Source: Rathayibacter sp. VKM Ac-2856 | GTDB lineage: Bacteria; Actinomycetota; Actinomycetes; Actinomycetales; Microbacteriaceae | Assembly (NCBI RefSeq): GCF_013205055.1 | Contig: NZ_JABMLF010000002.1 | Span: forward strand, 124,001 to 188,000 | DNA: 64,000 nt | Direction of reading: 5' to 3' | Part shown: positions 7,889 to 16,416 of the stretch, piece after piece | Position numbering within the stretch: position 1 is the stretch's first letter | Layout: each line of letters starts with the position of its first letter | The notes under the pieces: model-generated | The model's input: the letters and a program-made list of their open reading frames with translations, nothing else | Databases searched by the model: none | What the model was told of the DNA's origin: nothing | Position numbers and translations under genes: made by a program

Positions 7889-10186
7889 TCAGCCCGTGTA
7901 GGCCCGCAGCGCGTCGGCCGTCCGGGTCTGGGCCCCCGCGACGAGCTCCGCGGGCGTCCCCTCGAAGACGATCGCCCCGCCGTCGTGCCCCGCACCGGGT
8001 CCGACGTCGATGATCCAGTCGGCGTGCGCCATCAGCGCCTGGTGGTGCTCGATCACGATCACCGAGGAGCCGGAGTCGACGAGGCGGTCGAGCAGGCCGA
8101 GGAGATTGTCGACGTCGGCCAGGTGCAGCCCGGTGGTCGGCTCGTCGAGGATGTAGACCGAGCCCTTCGAGGCCATGTTGATCGCGAGCTTCAACCGCTG
8201 CCGCTCGCCGCCGGACAGCGTGTTCAGCGGCTGCCCGAGGGTGAGGTAGCCGAGGCCGACGTCGACGAGGCGGGCCAGGATCGTGTGCGCCGGCCCGGAG
8301 CCGAAGAACGCGGCCGCCTCGACGATCGGCATCGACAGCACCTCGTGGATGTTCTTCCCGCGCAGCCGGTACTCGAGGACCTCGGCGGTGAACCGCCTGC
8401 CCTCGCACTCCTCGCAGACCGACGACACCGTCGCCGCGGGGCCGAGCTCGGTGAAGATCAGCCCGGCGCCCTTGCAGACCGGGCAGGCACCCGCGGAGTT
8501 GGCGCTGAACAGCGCCGCCTTGACGCCGTTCTCCTTCGCGAAGGCGGTGCGGATCGCGTCGAGCACGCCCGTGTAGGTGGCGGGGTTGCTCCGCCGGGAG
8601 CCGCGGATCGGCGACTGGTCGGCGACGATCACCCCCGGCCGCTCCGCCAGCGAGCCGTGGATGAGCGAGGACTTGCCCGAGCCGGCGACGCCCGTGACGA
8701 CGGTCAGCACCCCGAGCGGCACGTCCACGTCGACGCCGCGCAGGTTGTGCGTCGCGGCACCGCGGATCTCGGCGACCCCCGTCGGCCGCCGCACCTCGCT
8801 CTTCAGCGGCACCCGGTGGTCGAGGTGGCGCCCGGTGAGGGTGTCGGAGTCGCGCAGCGCCTCGACCGGGCCCTCGAAGCGGATCTCGCCGCCGTGCGCA
8901 CCGGCCCGCGGGCCGAGATCGATCACGTGATCGGCCACGGCGATGATCTCCGGCTTGTGCTCGACGACGAGCACGGTGTTCCCCTTGTCGCGCAGCCGCC
9001 GCAACAGCTCGATCACCCGGGAGACGTCGTGCGGGTGGAGCCCCGCCGTCGGCTCGTCGAAGACGTAGGTGATGTCGGTGAGGCTCGAGCCCAGGTGCCG
9101 GACCATCTTCACCCGCTGCGCCTCGCCGCCCGAGAGCGTGCCCGACTCTCGGTCGAGCGAGAGGTAGCCGAGCCCGACCTGCACCAGCGAGTCCAGCGTG
9201 CCGAGCAGCGCGTCGACGATCGGGGCGACGGACGGATCGCGGACCCCGCGCAGCCACTCCGCGAGGTCGGTCGCCTGCATCGACGAGCACTCGGCGATGC
9301 TCCGGCCCTCGATCAGCGAGGACAGCGCCGCCCGGGTGAGTCGAGCTCCCCCGCACTCCGGGCAGGCCCCGAAGGTGGCCACGCGCTCGGCGAACGCGCG
9401 GATGTGCGGCTGCGCGGCCTCCTTCGCCAGGTAGAGCCGCGTCACCTTGACCACGAGGCCCTCGTAGGTGAGGTTCATCCCCGCGATCGCCATCTTCACG
9501 GCGGGCCGGTAGAGGAAGTCGTCGAGCTGCTCGGGAGTGAACTCGGCGATCGGCACGTCGGCCGGATACAGCCCCGACTCGGCGAGGCTCTTCCAGTACC
9601 AGCCGCCGACGACGAAGTTCGGGATCGCGTCGAGAGCCCCGCCCTCGAGCGACTTCGAGCGGTCGAACAGCGCCTCGAGGTCGATGTCGGAGACGCGGCC
9701 GGTGCCCTCGCAACGCGGGCACATCCCCTCGGGCAGGTTGAACGAGAACGCTCCGCTGGTGCCCACGTGCGGGTCGCCGATGCGGCTGAAGAGGATGCGG
9801 AGCATCGTGTACGCGTCGGTCGCGGTGCCGACGGTGGACCGGCCGTTCGCCCCCATCCGCTCCTGATCGACGACGATCGTCGCCGACAGCCCGTCGAGCG
9901 ACTCGACGTCCGGCCGCGCCGGCGAGCCCATGAACTGCTGCAGGAACGCGGAGTAGGTCTCGTTGATCAGCCGCTGAGACTCGGCCGCGATCGTCCCGAA
10001 GACCAGCGAGGACTTGCCGGAGCCCGAGACGCCCGTGAACACCGTGATCCGGCGCTTCGGGATGTCGACGTCGACGCCGCGGAGGTTGTTCTGGCGGGCG
10101 CCGCGCACCCGGATGACGTCGTGCGGATCGGAGCCGTGCGGATCGGCGTCGCGCGGGCCCGCGGCACCGGTGGTCGAGAGGGTCAT
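7889..10186 (-). CDS. Short UvrA-like ABC ATPase
   Basis: 765 residues from the ATG at 10186 (ggagacc ribosome-binding site, own -10 TAGGAT at 10215-10220). Two ABC modules are present: Walker A GVSGSGKSS at about 52-60 and GVAGSGKSS in the second half, signatures LSGGEAQR and LSGGERQR, and Walker B segments VFDEPTAGLH and ILDEPTTGLH. CxxC pairs (CPRCEGTG, CPECGG, CPVCKG, CEECEG) mark UvrA zinc sites. It is about 180 residues shorter than canonical UvrA, as in UvrA2/DrrC-type paralogues that lack the UvrB-binding region and are linked to drug or DNA-damage tolerance. A housekeeping uvrA is expected elsewhere. A longer upstream frame reaching 10519 is antisense-like and was not used. Confidence 0.88.
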   Translation of the reverse strand: MTLSTTGAAGPRDADPHGSDPHDVIRVRGARQNNLRGVDVDIPKRRITVFTGVSGSGKSSLVFGTIAAESQRLINETYSAFLQQFMGSPARPDVESLDGLSATIVVDQERMGANGRSTVGTATDAYTMLRILFSRIGDPHVGTSGAFSFNLPEGMCPRCEGTGRVSDIDLEALFDRSKSLEGGALDAIPNFVVGGWYWKSLAESGLYPADVPIAEFTPEQLDDFLYRPAVKMAIAGMNLTYEGLVVKVTRLYLAKEAAQPHIRAFAERVATFGACPECGGARLTRAALSSLIEGRSIAECSSMQATDLAEWLRGVRDPSVAPIVDALLGTLDSLVQVGLGYLSLDRESGTLSGGEAQRVKMVRHLGSSLTDITYVFDEPTAGLHPHDVSRVIELLRRLRDKGNTVLVVEHKPEIIAVADHVIDLGPRAGAHGGEIRFEGPVEALRDSDTLTGRHLDHRVPLKSEVRRPTGVAEIRGAATHNLRGVDVDVPLGVLTVVTGVAGSGKSSLIHGSLAERPGVIVADQSPIRGSRRSNPATYTGVLDAIRTAFAKENGVKAALFSANSAGACPVCKGAGLIFTELGPAATVSSVCEECEGRRFTAEVLEYRLRGKNIHEVLSMPIVEAAAFFGSGPAHTILARLVDVGLGYLTLGQPLNTLSGGERQRLKLAINMASKGSVYILDEPTTGLHLADVDNLLGLLDRLVDSGSSVIVIEHHQALMAHADWIIDVGPGAGHDGGAIVFEGTPAELVAGAQTRTADALRAYTG

Positions 10187-10247
10187 GCGGTCTCCGTCCG
10201 TCAGCGGTGCCCGAATCCTAGGGGAGGCCTCCGACACCCGGGAGGAC

Positions 10248-13200
10248 TCAGCCGGTCCAGGTGAGGACGCGCGTGCCGGTGCGCCAGGGGGTCTCGGCGG
10301 GCCAGGTGCGCAGCGTGACGGTCTGCGGCGTCGGCAGCGGCCGGTCGAAGACGAAGCGGAACGCGCCGGTCGCGTCGGTCTCGATCGGCAGCTGGACGGG
10401 ATCCTCGCCGAGGCGGATCTGGATCCTCTGACCCGCGGGGACCGTGCCCTCGACGCCGGTCGCGTCGAGACGGGTGATCCGGATGGGCGAGTCCTCGACC
10501 TGCTCCGGCACCGGTGCACGCTCGGAGGGACCGCCGTCGAGGACGATGCGCTCGTCGATCGTGTGGCCGTTGAGCGTCGCGACGAGTCGGGTGCTGCCGC
10601 CGGGAGCGTCCGGCCGCGCGGTGAGGGTGAAGCGCCCGTCCGCCGCGGTGACCGGATCGGAGGCGGGGAACCCGTTCTTCGTCGCGTCGACGCTGTCCTG
10701 GGGCATGGTCTGCAGCTGCACGGCCGCGCCGGGAGTGACGGTCCCGGTCACCGTGCGCCCCTCGACGCGCAGATCCCGGCCCCATTCGACGACGGGCTTC
10801 GGTGTCGGCGTCCCCGACGTCGTCACCGCGAGGGTCTTCCCGGTGCTCGCGAAGCCGCCCGTGTCGGTGGTGGAGGAGTGCAGCTCGTAGGTCTCGGTGG
10901 TGCCGGGCCCCTGCAGGCCGTGCGCGTCGCGGCAGACCCAGCGGCCGATCTTGTTCACCTTCGCGGCGCCGCAGACGAGGTCCTTCGTGGTCGCGCTCCG
11001 GACCTGCACGAACGAGCCCGGAGTCCCGGTGCCGGTGAGCGCCGTGACACTCGGCACGGCGACGGCGGACTGCGTGAGTGGACCGTCGAATCCCCAGTCC
11101 CGCTGCACCGCGGCCACCGACGCGAGGACCGTCTCCTCGCTGACGATCGGCGTCGCGAACATGTTCCGCGACGGCGTCCACAGCGGCAGCTCGTCCAGTG
11201 CGTGCCGGTAGCGGCTCTGCATGGTCGTGCGGATCGATCCCAGCGGCGTCCTGAACTCGTCGACGTGCACCGGCGTCGGATTCGTCGTGGGCAGCGCGTC
11301 GAGGTCGACGTCGTGCAGGAAGCCGCTGATGCGCACGCCGCCGTTCTCGTTCATCGTGTCCGCCCACTTCTTCCGGAACTCCGTGAACACGGCCCCGTTG
11401 TTGTAGACGTCCAGCAGCGAGTCGAGCCCCTGATCCAGGCTCCTCTCCCCCGCCCACGCGATCCGGGCCAGCTCCTGATCGGTCTCGTCGCGGACCTCCT
11501 GCTTCAGCGCCTGCGTGCCCGTGCGGCCCAGGGTCGTCAGATCCTCCCCCTCGCCCAGCTGCTGCAGATCGACCTTCGCCTGGAGGTAGTCGGCGCGGTA
11601 GCGGGCCTCGTCCATCCGGTCCGAGACCGCGTCGCGCATCGCGTCCGCCATCGCGTTCGCCTGCTTCTCCAGCTCGGGCCGCGCCCAGTCCGCGAACGCC
11701 ACAGCCATCTGCTGCCCCGCATCCATCGACTCCTCCACCGGCGACGGATGCGACATCAGCGACGCGGCCAGATAGATCACCATCAGCGGCGCCAGCTCCG
11801 GCACCGCGGCCGTCAGCAGCCCGACCATCGAGAAGATGTAGTCCGTCTCGCTGCCGCCCTGGCTGAACGCGATCGTCGAGGTGATGAACCCGATCACCGC
11901 TCCCGCCGCGCCGAGCGTGTTCGCGATCCGCGCGCCCAGCATCGGCGCGACCGTCGTCGCCACGTCCGCCGTCGTGTTCGCGATCGACAGCGCACTCGTG
12001 TCCCCCTGCATCAGCCCCAGCACGTCCAGCCCGAGGGTCCCCGCGCCCAGGCCGTCCGTCCCCGCGAAGAACCGCATCGGCATCTTCTCGAACCCGTCCA
12101 CCAGCGTCGGGTACCGCGCCCACACCCCCGACGCCAGACCCGGGCCGCGCACCTGCCGGATCGCATCGCCCACCGGATCCGCCAGCATCCGCCGCTGCAC
12201 CGCTCGCGGCCCCTGGAACGCCGACGACACCTCCGCCGCCACCCGCGCCTCGAACGCCGCGGCGTCAGCGGCCGACGACGGCCTGCGCGACGTCGCCGCG
12301 CACGCGAGGCACGACTCTCCCGGGCCCGCCCCCGGCCGGCCCTCGGGCCCGACCGGGGAGGCGGGCCGGCTCGGCGATCCGACCGGTGTGGGCGGCTGCT
12401 CCGGCGCGTCCCAGGTGCCCGCCACCGGCACGACGTCGGTCCGACCCCGCAGATCGGCCGCCGCCCAGTCGTCGAAACCGTCGCGGAGGGTGACGTCGAG
12501 CGTGATGTAGTACTCGCCGCCGATGAGGAGGCTGCTGGGGTTGTACTCGGGGCGCGTCGTCGCCCCCCGCTCGCGCGCGAAGGTGATCTCGGTCGGCGGA
12601 TGCATCGCGATGCTCAACCGAGCCGACGCCGCACGGAGCCATCCTTCGCGATGCGCCGCCGGGGTATCGGCGGCGAGGAACTTGTCCGCAGCGTGCTTCT
12701 GGGCCCGCAGGAAGTACGGATCCACGCTGATCGAGGGGAACTCCTCCTGCGTGAACTCCGCCCGGCCGCTCGGATCGCGCGCCGTCAGGACCTCCCGCGC
12801 CGCGGTCAGCCCGCGCGGTCCCCCGTGGGTGAAGACCTCCTGCAGACGCTCGAGGACCTCGCCCTCGCCGTCGGCGGGTCCGGTCAGGGGCCAGGACGTC
12901 CACTCGGGCGTCGGGATCCAGATCTCGCCGTTCGGCTCGGCTCCGCCGGCCGTCGCCACCGCGTGCATGAGCTCGTGGTGCACCGACGTCTCAGGGCCCA
13001 GCAGCCGGCCCGCCCCCGTCGCGGGGTCGAACCACAGGGACCCCCTCGTCTCCCCGTCCCCCCAGATGTGCGGACTCAGGGCGATCATGCTGCCCGACCC
13101 CTCGATGCCGCTGTCCAGGGAGGTCGCCGTCGTGCCTCCGACCTGGCTCAACGAGCGCTCCGCGAAGACGATCTGCACGTCCGACGTCACCGCAGCGGAG

Positions 13201-13664
13201 CCGTTCGGCCCCGGAGCGGTCCAGACGGCGGTCGCGTCCGGACCGAGGAGGTGCGGGATCGCCTTCAGCTCCGCGGCACCCGTCGGGGTCGCGCGGATCA
13301 GGTCGAGGACTCCCGACACCCGATCCACCAGGGTCTGGAAGCGGTCCTCCGAGAGCACCGTCCCGTCGGGGTCGAGCCCGTTCGCCCGCGAGGACGGGAC
13401 GACGTTCGTGACCCCGATGCCGGGCGCGATGCGGACGACGCGGTAGGGAAGGCGCGATTCGCGCTGCATCAGGGTCAACCCGTCTGCACCCGGATCGCGG
13501 ACGTCGACGCGCTTCGTCTGCGCGGCACCGCCGGGTGCGGGGGGCTGAGGCGCCGCATGCGCAGGGGGAGCCAGCATGCCCACCAGGAGTGACAGCGCGA
13601 CGACGACGGCCGCCGTCCTCGCTCGTCGCCTCGTCCGAACGCCGACCGCTTCTCGTGTGCCCAT
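10248..13664 (-). CDS. Secreted botulinum-neurotoxin-like metalloprotease
   Basis: 1138 residues from the ATG at 13664; signal peptide 1-37 (RRRAR, hydrophobic core, AHA). Protease part about 50-420: HELMH at 230-234, E276 in QEVFTHGG (clostridial signature EELxTFGG carries the third zinc ligand), R371 and Y374 in RPEY, DGF at 395-397. BoNT/A has H223, E262, R363 and Y366, so the H-to-R spacing is 141 here and 140 there. Linker cysteines C452/C455 (CLAC). Region 465-850 matches the translocation domain in pattern: hydrophobic 561-637 including VPELAP, then long helices with W660. From 871 on, three Ig-like modules (about 871-950, 955-1045, 1050-1138) replace the clostridial binding domain; C898/C911 may pair. 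No NTNH or HA partner genes. The target is unknown; a eukaryotic target is inference. Confidence 0.8.
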   Translation of the reverse strand: MGTREAVGVRTRRRARTAAVVVALSLLVGMLAPPAHAAPQPPAPGGAAQTKRVDVRDPGADGLTLMQRESRLPYRVVRIAPGIGVTNVVPSSRANGLDPDGTVLSEDRFQTLVDRVSGVLDLIRATPTGAAELKAIPHLLGPDATAVWTAPGPNGSAAVTSDVQIVFAERSLSQVGGTTATSLDSGIEGSGSMIALSPHIWGDGETRGSLWFDPATGAGRLLGPETSVHHELMHAVATAGGAEPNGEIWIPTPEWTSWPLTGPADGEGEVLERLQEVFTHGGPRGLTAAREVLTARDPSGRAEFTQEEFPSISVDPYFLRAQKHAADKFLAADTPAAHREGWLRAASARLSIAMHPPTEITFARERGATTRPEYNPSSLLIGGEYYITLDVTLRDGFDDWAAADLRGRTDVVPVAGTWDAPEQPPTPVGSPSRPASPVGPEGRPGAGPGESCLACAATSRRPSSAADAAAFEARVAAEVSSAFQGPRAVQRRMLADPVGDAIRQVRGPGLASGVWARYPTLVDGFEKMPMRFFAGTDGLGAGTLGLDVLGLMQGDTSALSIANTTADVATTVAPMLGARIANTLGAAGAVIGFITSTIAFSQGGSETDYIFSMVGLLTAAVPELAPLMVIYLAASLMSHPSPVEESMDAGQQMAVAFADWARPELEKQANAMADAMRDAVSDRMDEARYRADYLQAKVDLQQLGEGEDLTTLGRTGTQALKQEVRDETDQELARIAWAGERSLDQGLDSLLDVYNNGAVFTEFRKKWADTMNENGGVRISGFLHDVDLDALPTTNPTPVHVDEFRTPLGSIRTTMQSRYRHALDELPLWTPSRNMFATPIVSEETVLASVAAVQRDWGFDGPLTQSAVAVPSVTALTGTGTPGSFVQVRSATTKDLVCGAAKVNKIGRWVCRDAHGLQGPGTTETYELHSSTTDTGGFASTGKTLAVTTSGTPTPKPVVEWGRDLRVEGRTVTGTVTPGAAVQLQTMPQDSVDATKNGFPASDPVTAADGRFTLTARPDAPGGSTRLVATLNGHTIDERIVLDGGPSERAPVPEQVEDSPIRITRLDATGVEGTVPAGQRIQIRLGEDPVQLPIETDATGAFRFVFDRPLPTPQTVTLRTWPAETPWRTGTRVLTWTG

Positions 13665-13671
13665 CCCAGGG

Positions 13672-13677
13672 ACGGTA
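13672..13677 (-). promoter_or_regulatory. Leaderless -10 box of the toxin-like gene
   Basis: TACCGT on the minus strand, 7 nt before the ATG at 13664. It fits the TAnnnT rule seen before many genes here. No -35 hexamer is evident. This supports the ATG at 13664 over the in-frame ATG at 13724. Confidence 0.5.
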
Positions 13678-13786
13678 GTGATCCCTCGGACCCGGCCGCG
13701 AGCGTGCTCGCCGAGCTGGCGCACGGTGGCCGGGTGCGCTCGGACACCGACGCGCTCTCCCGGGTCGTGAGCGCTGTCGGCAGACG

Positions 13787-13822
13787 CCGAAGGGCCCCCG
13801 GATCACTCCGGAGGCCCTTCGG
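13787..13822. terminator. Terminator after the ferredoxin reductase gene
   Basis: Ten perfect base pairs (13787-13796 with 13813-13822) plus an inner ccgga/tccgg stem, 12 nt beyond the stop codon of the gene at 13834 on the minus strand. It insulates the toxin-like gene from upstream transcription. Confidence 0.75.
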
Positions 13823-13833
13823 ACGGACGCGGG

Positions 13834-15201
13834 TCAGCTCGAGACGGGCTGTCCCAGCGAGATCGAGATCATGTCCTCGCGCGGGACGACCTTGACGCGT
13901 GCGCGGCCCTGCGGAGCGCCGAGCGACTGCTCGTGCTCGTCGAGGCGGTGCCAGCCGTCGAGATCCGTGTACGCGATGCCGCGCTCCTCCAGGAGGGCGA
14001 CGACCGCGGACTCCTCGGGGTGCGCCGGAGTCCACCAGGACGCCTGGTCGTTGAGCACGTGCCCGACGGTCTCCATCGCGTCCGACTTGGTGTGCCCGAT
14101 CAGGCCGACCGGTCCGCGCTTGATCCAGCCGGTGGCGTAGACGCCGTGCACGGGCTCGTCTTTGTCGTCGAGCACCTGGCCCTCGCGGTTCGGGATCACG
14201 CCGCGCATCTCGTCGAACGGCAGCCCGTCGAGCGGGGAGCCGAAGTATCCGACGGCCCGGTAGACGGCCTGCACCGCGATCTCGCGGATCTCGCCGGTGC
14301 CGCGGGTGCCGCCCTCGCCGTCGGGCTCGGTGCGCTCGTAGCGGATGGCGGAGACCCGGCCGGTGCCGTCGTCGACGAGCTCGAGCGGCTTGGCCCAGAA
14401 GTGCAGGTGCAGCCGGCGCGAGGCGGAGCCGACCTCGCGGGTGCGCCACTGGTTCAGCACCCGGTTGATCACCATGACCTGCTTGTTCGTCTCGATCGCC
14501 GCCTGCGAGGCGGGGTCGAGCACGAAGTCCTCGTCGGCGACGATCATGTCGACGTCGCGCAGCTCGCCGAGCTCGCGCAGCTCCAGCGGGGTGAACTTCA
14601 CCTGCGCCGGGCCGCGGCGGCCGAAGACGTGCACGTCGGTGACGGGCGAGGCGGCGAGCCCCTCGTAGACGTTCGGCGGCACCTCGGTCGGCAGGAGGTC
14701 CTCGGCGTGCTTCGCGAGCATCCGCGAGACGTCGAGCGCCACGTTGCCGTTGCCGATCACGGCGACGGAGGAGGCCTCGAGCGGCCAGGTGCGCGCGACG
14801 TCCGGGTGGCCGTCGAACCAGCTGACGAAGTCGGCGGCTCCGTACGAGCCCTCGAGCTCCACGCCCGGGATGTCCAGCGGCGCGTCGCGGATCGCCCCGG
14901 TCGAGAAGATCACGGCGTTGTAGTGCCGCTTGAGGTCCTCGAGCGTGATGTCGGTGCCGAAGTGGACGTTGCCGAAGATGCGGATGTCGCCGCGGTCGAG
15001 CACCTCGCGGAGCGCCGTGATGATGCCCTTGATGCGCGGGTGGTCCGGCGCGACGCCGTAGCGGACGAGTCCGTAGGGCGCCGGCAGGTGCTCGAACAGG
15101 TCGATCGAGACGTCGTACTTCTTCTCGGCCTTGATCATCAGATCGGCGGCGTAGATGCCCGCGGGACCCGCGCCGACGATGGCCAGCCTGAGCTTGGTCA
15201 T
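13834..15201 (-). CDS. fprA: Ferredoxin-NADP+ reductase, FprA type
   Basis: 455 residues, adrenodoxin-reductase-like. The FAD-binding GAGPAGIYAAD motif is at residues 9-19 and the NADPH-binding GNGNVALDVSR motif at about 152-162. PYGLVRYGVAPDHP and TGWIKRGPVGLIGHTK are family hallmarks. The enzyme passes electrons from NADPH to ferredoxins that feed P450s and other oxidoreductases in the cytoplasm. ATG start with an aggagg ribosome-binding site at good spacing. It is downstream of the polyprenyl synthase gene (82-nt gap), perhaps read as one unit, and ends at a strong hairpin. Confidence 0.94.
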   Translation of the reverse strand: MTKLRLAIVGAGPAGIYAADLMIKAEKKYDVSIDLFEHLPAPYGLVRYGVAPDHPRIKGIITALREVLDRGDIRIFGNVHFGTDITLEDLKRHYNAVIFSTGAIRDAPLDIPGVELEGSYGAADFVSWFDGHPDVARTWPLEASSVAVIGNGNVALDVSRMLAKHAEDLLPTEVPPNVYEGLAASPVTDVHVFGRRGPAQVKFTPLELRELGELRDVDMIVADEDFVLDPASQAAIETNKQVMVINRVLNQWRTREVGSASRRLHLHFWAKPLELVDDGTGRVSAIRYERTEPDGEGGTRGTGEIREIAVQAVYRAVGYFGSPLDGLPFDEMRGVIPNREGQVLDDKDEPVHGVYATGWIKRGPVGLIGHTKSDAMETVGHVLNDQASWWTPAHPEESAVVALLEERGIAYTDLDGWHRLDEHEQSLGAPQGRARVKVVPREDMISISLGQPVSS

Positions 15202-15283
15202 TGCATTCCTCCTGCCGGGGCGCCGAGGCGCGTCTCCGGGCTCATTCCTGCGGCGCGCGGGAGGCGCGTCGCGACGATCGGGG

Positions 15284-16372
15284 TCAGCCGTTGCGGTCGA
15301 CGACCGTGTCGGCGAAGCGCGTCAGCGCCTTGCGGACCGGTCCGTCGGGCAGCGGGGAGAGGGCGGCGACGGCTTCGTCGGCCCAGCGGTGGGCCTCGGC
15401 GAGGGTCTGCGCCGTCACGGAGTGGTCACGCAGCTGAGCGATGGCGTCGGTGATGTCGGCGCTCTGCTCGTCGGTGTGCGCGATCGCGTCGTTCGAGCGG
15501 CTGACGTAGCTCTCGATCCGGGCGAGCAGCACGGCCGCGTCCCGATCGGTCGCCGCGCGCTCGCGCAGCCGCAGGATCGGGAGGGTGGAGACGCCCGCGC
15601 GGATGTCGGTGCCGGGGTTCTTCCCGGTCTCCTCCGGCTGCGGCGAGAGGTCGATGACGTCGTCGACGATCTGGAAGGCGACGCCGATCTTCTCGCCGAA
15701 GACGCGCACCGCCTCCTCGAACGGAGCGGGCGCCTCGGAGAAGACGACTCCGGTGCGGGCGGCCGCGGCGATCAGCGAGCCGGTCTTGTCGGCCAGGACG
15801 CCGAGGTAGTGCTCGACCGGGTCCTCGTCGGAGCCCGGGCCGACCGTCTCGTGCAGCTGGCCGAGCACGAGGCGCTCGAAGGTGTCGGTCTGCAGGCGGA
15901 TCGCGCGCTCGCCCAGCTCGGTCATCAGCTGGTTCGCCCGGGCGAAGAGCAGGTCGCCGGTGAGGATGGCGACGTTGTTGCCCCACACCGTCTGGGCCGA
16001 GGGCACGCCGCGGCGCTTCTCCGCCTCGTCCATCACGTCGTCGTGGTACAGCGAGCCGAGGTGGGTGATCTCGATGGCCTGCGCGGCGCTGAGCACCTCG
16101 GGGGTGTTGCCGCGGCCGAGCTGCGCGGTGAGCAGGGTGAGCATCGGCCGCACGCGCTTGCCGCCGGCCTCCAGGAGATAGCGGGTCGACACGTCGGCGA
16201 CGGCGTCCGCGAACGAGAGCTGCTGGACCATGCCGGCCTCGACCCGCTCGAGCCCGTCGTCGATGGCGCGCGCGAGGGCGCGATCCGGCGCGGTCGAGAA
16301 GATGCGCTCGGAGAGGCCGAGCTGCGCCGTCAGAGACGGGCTGCGGCGGGCGACGGGCGCACTGGCGTTCAC
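15284..16372 (-). CDS. Long-chain polyprenyl diphosphate synthase
   Basis: 362 residues from the GTG at 16372. A TTG at 16378 is in frame, but -10 TAGGGT (16379-16384) with a 6-nt spacer favours the GTG. The two Asp-rich motifs that bind Mg-diphosphate are DDVMD (111-115) and DDVID (237-241), and the allylic-binding GGKRVRP is at about 70-76. Small residues before the first motif (LGSLYH) fit a long-chain product. Its place beside menG and the menaquinone genes implies synthesis of the menaquinone side chain, probably octaprenyl to nonaprenyl or longer; exact length is not readable. Confidence 0.92.
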   Translation of the reverse strand: MNASAPVARRSPSLTAQLGLSERIFSTAPDRALARAIDDGLERVEAGMVQQLSFADAVADVSTRYLLEAGGKRVRPMLTLLTAQLGRGNTPEVLSAAQAIEITHLGSLYHDDVMDEAEKRRGVPSAQTVWGNNVAILTGDLLFARANQLMTELGERAIRLQTDTFERLVLGQLHETVGPGSDEDPVEHYLGVLADKTGSLIAAAARTGVVFSEAPAPFEEAVRVFGEKIGVAFQIVDDVIDLSPQPEETGKNPGTDIRAGVSTLPILRLRERAATDRDAAVLLARIESYVSRSNDAIAHTDEQSADITDAIAQLRDHSVTAQTLAEAHRWADEAVAALSPLPDGPVRKALTRFADTVVDRNG

Positions 16373-16416
16373 ACTCAAACCCTAACGGCTCGGCCCGGCA
16401 GGCCCCTGGACGCGCA

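Noticed and set aside
10187-10519. N-terminal extension of the UvrA-like protein
   Set aside because: It overlaps the toxin-like gene's 3' end, lies upstream of the gene's own -10, and shows no UvrA homology before MTLSTTG.
13665-13724. Upstream ATG at 13724 as start of the toxin-like gene
   Set aside because: It would place 20 residues before the basic n-region of the signal peptide, and the -10 box at 13672-13677 lies between the two ATGs.
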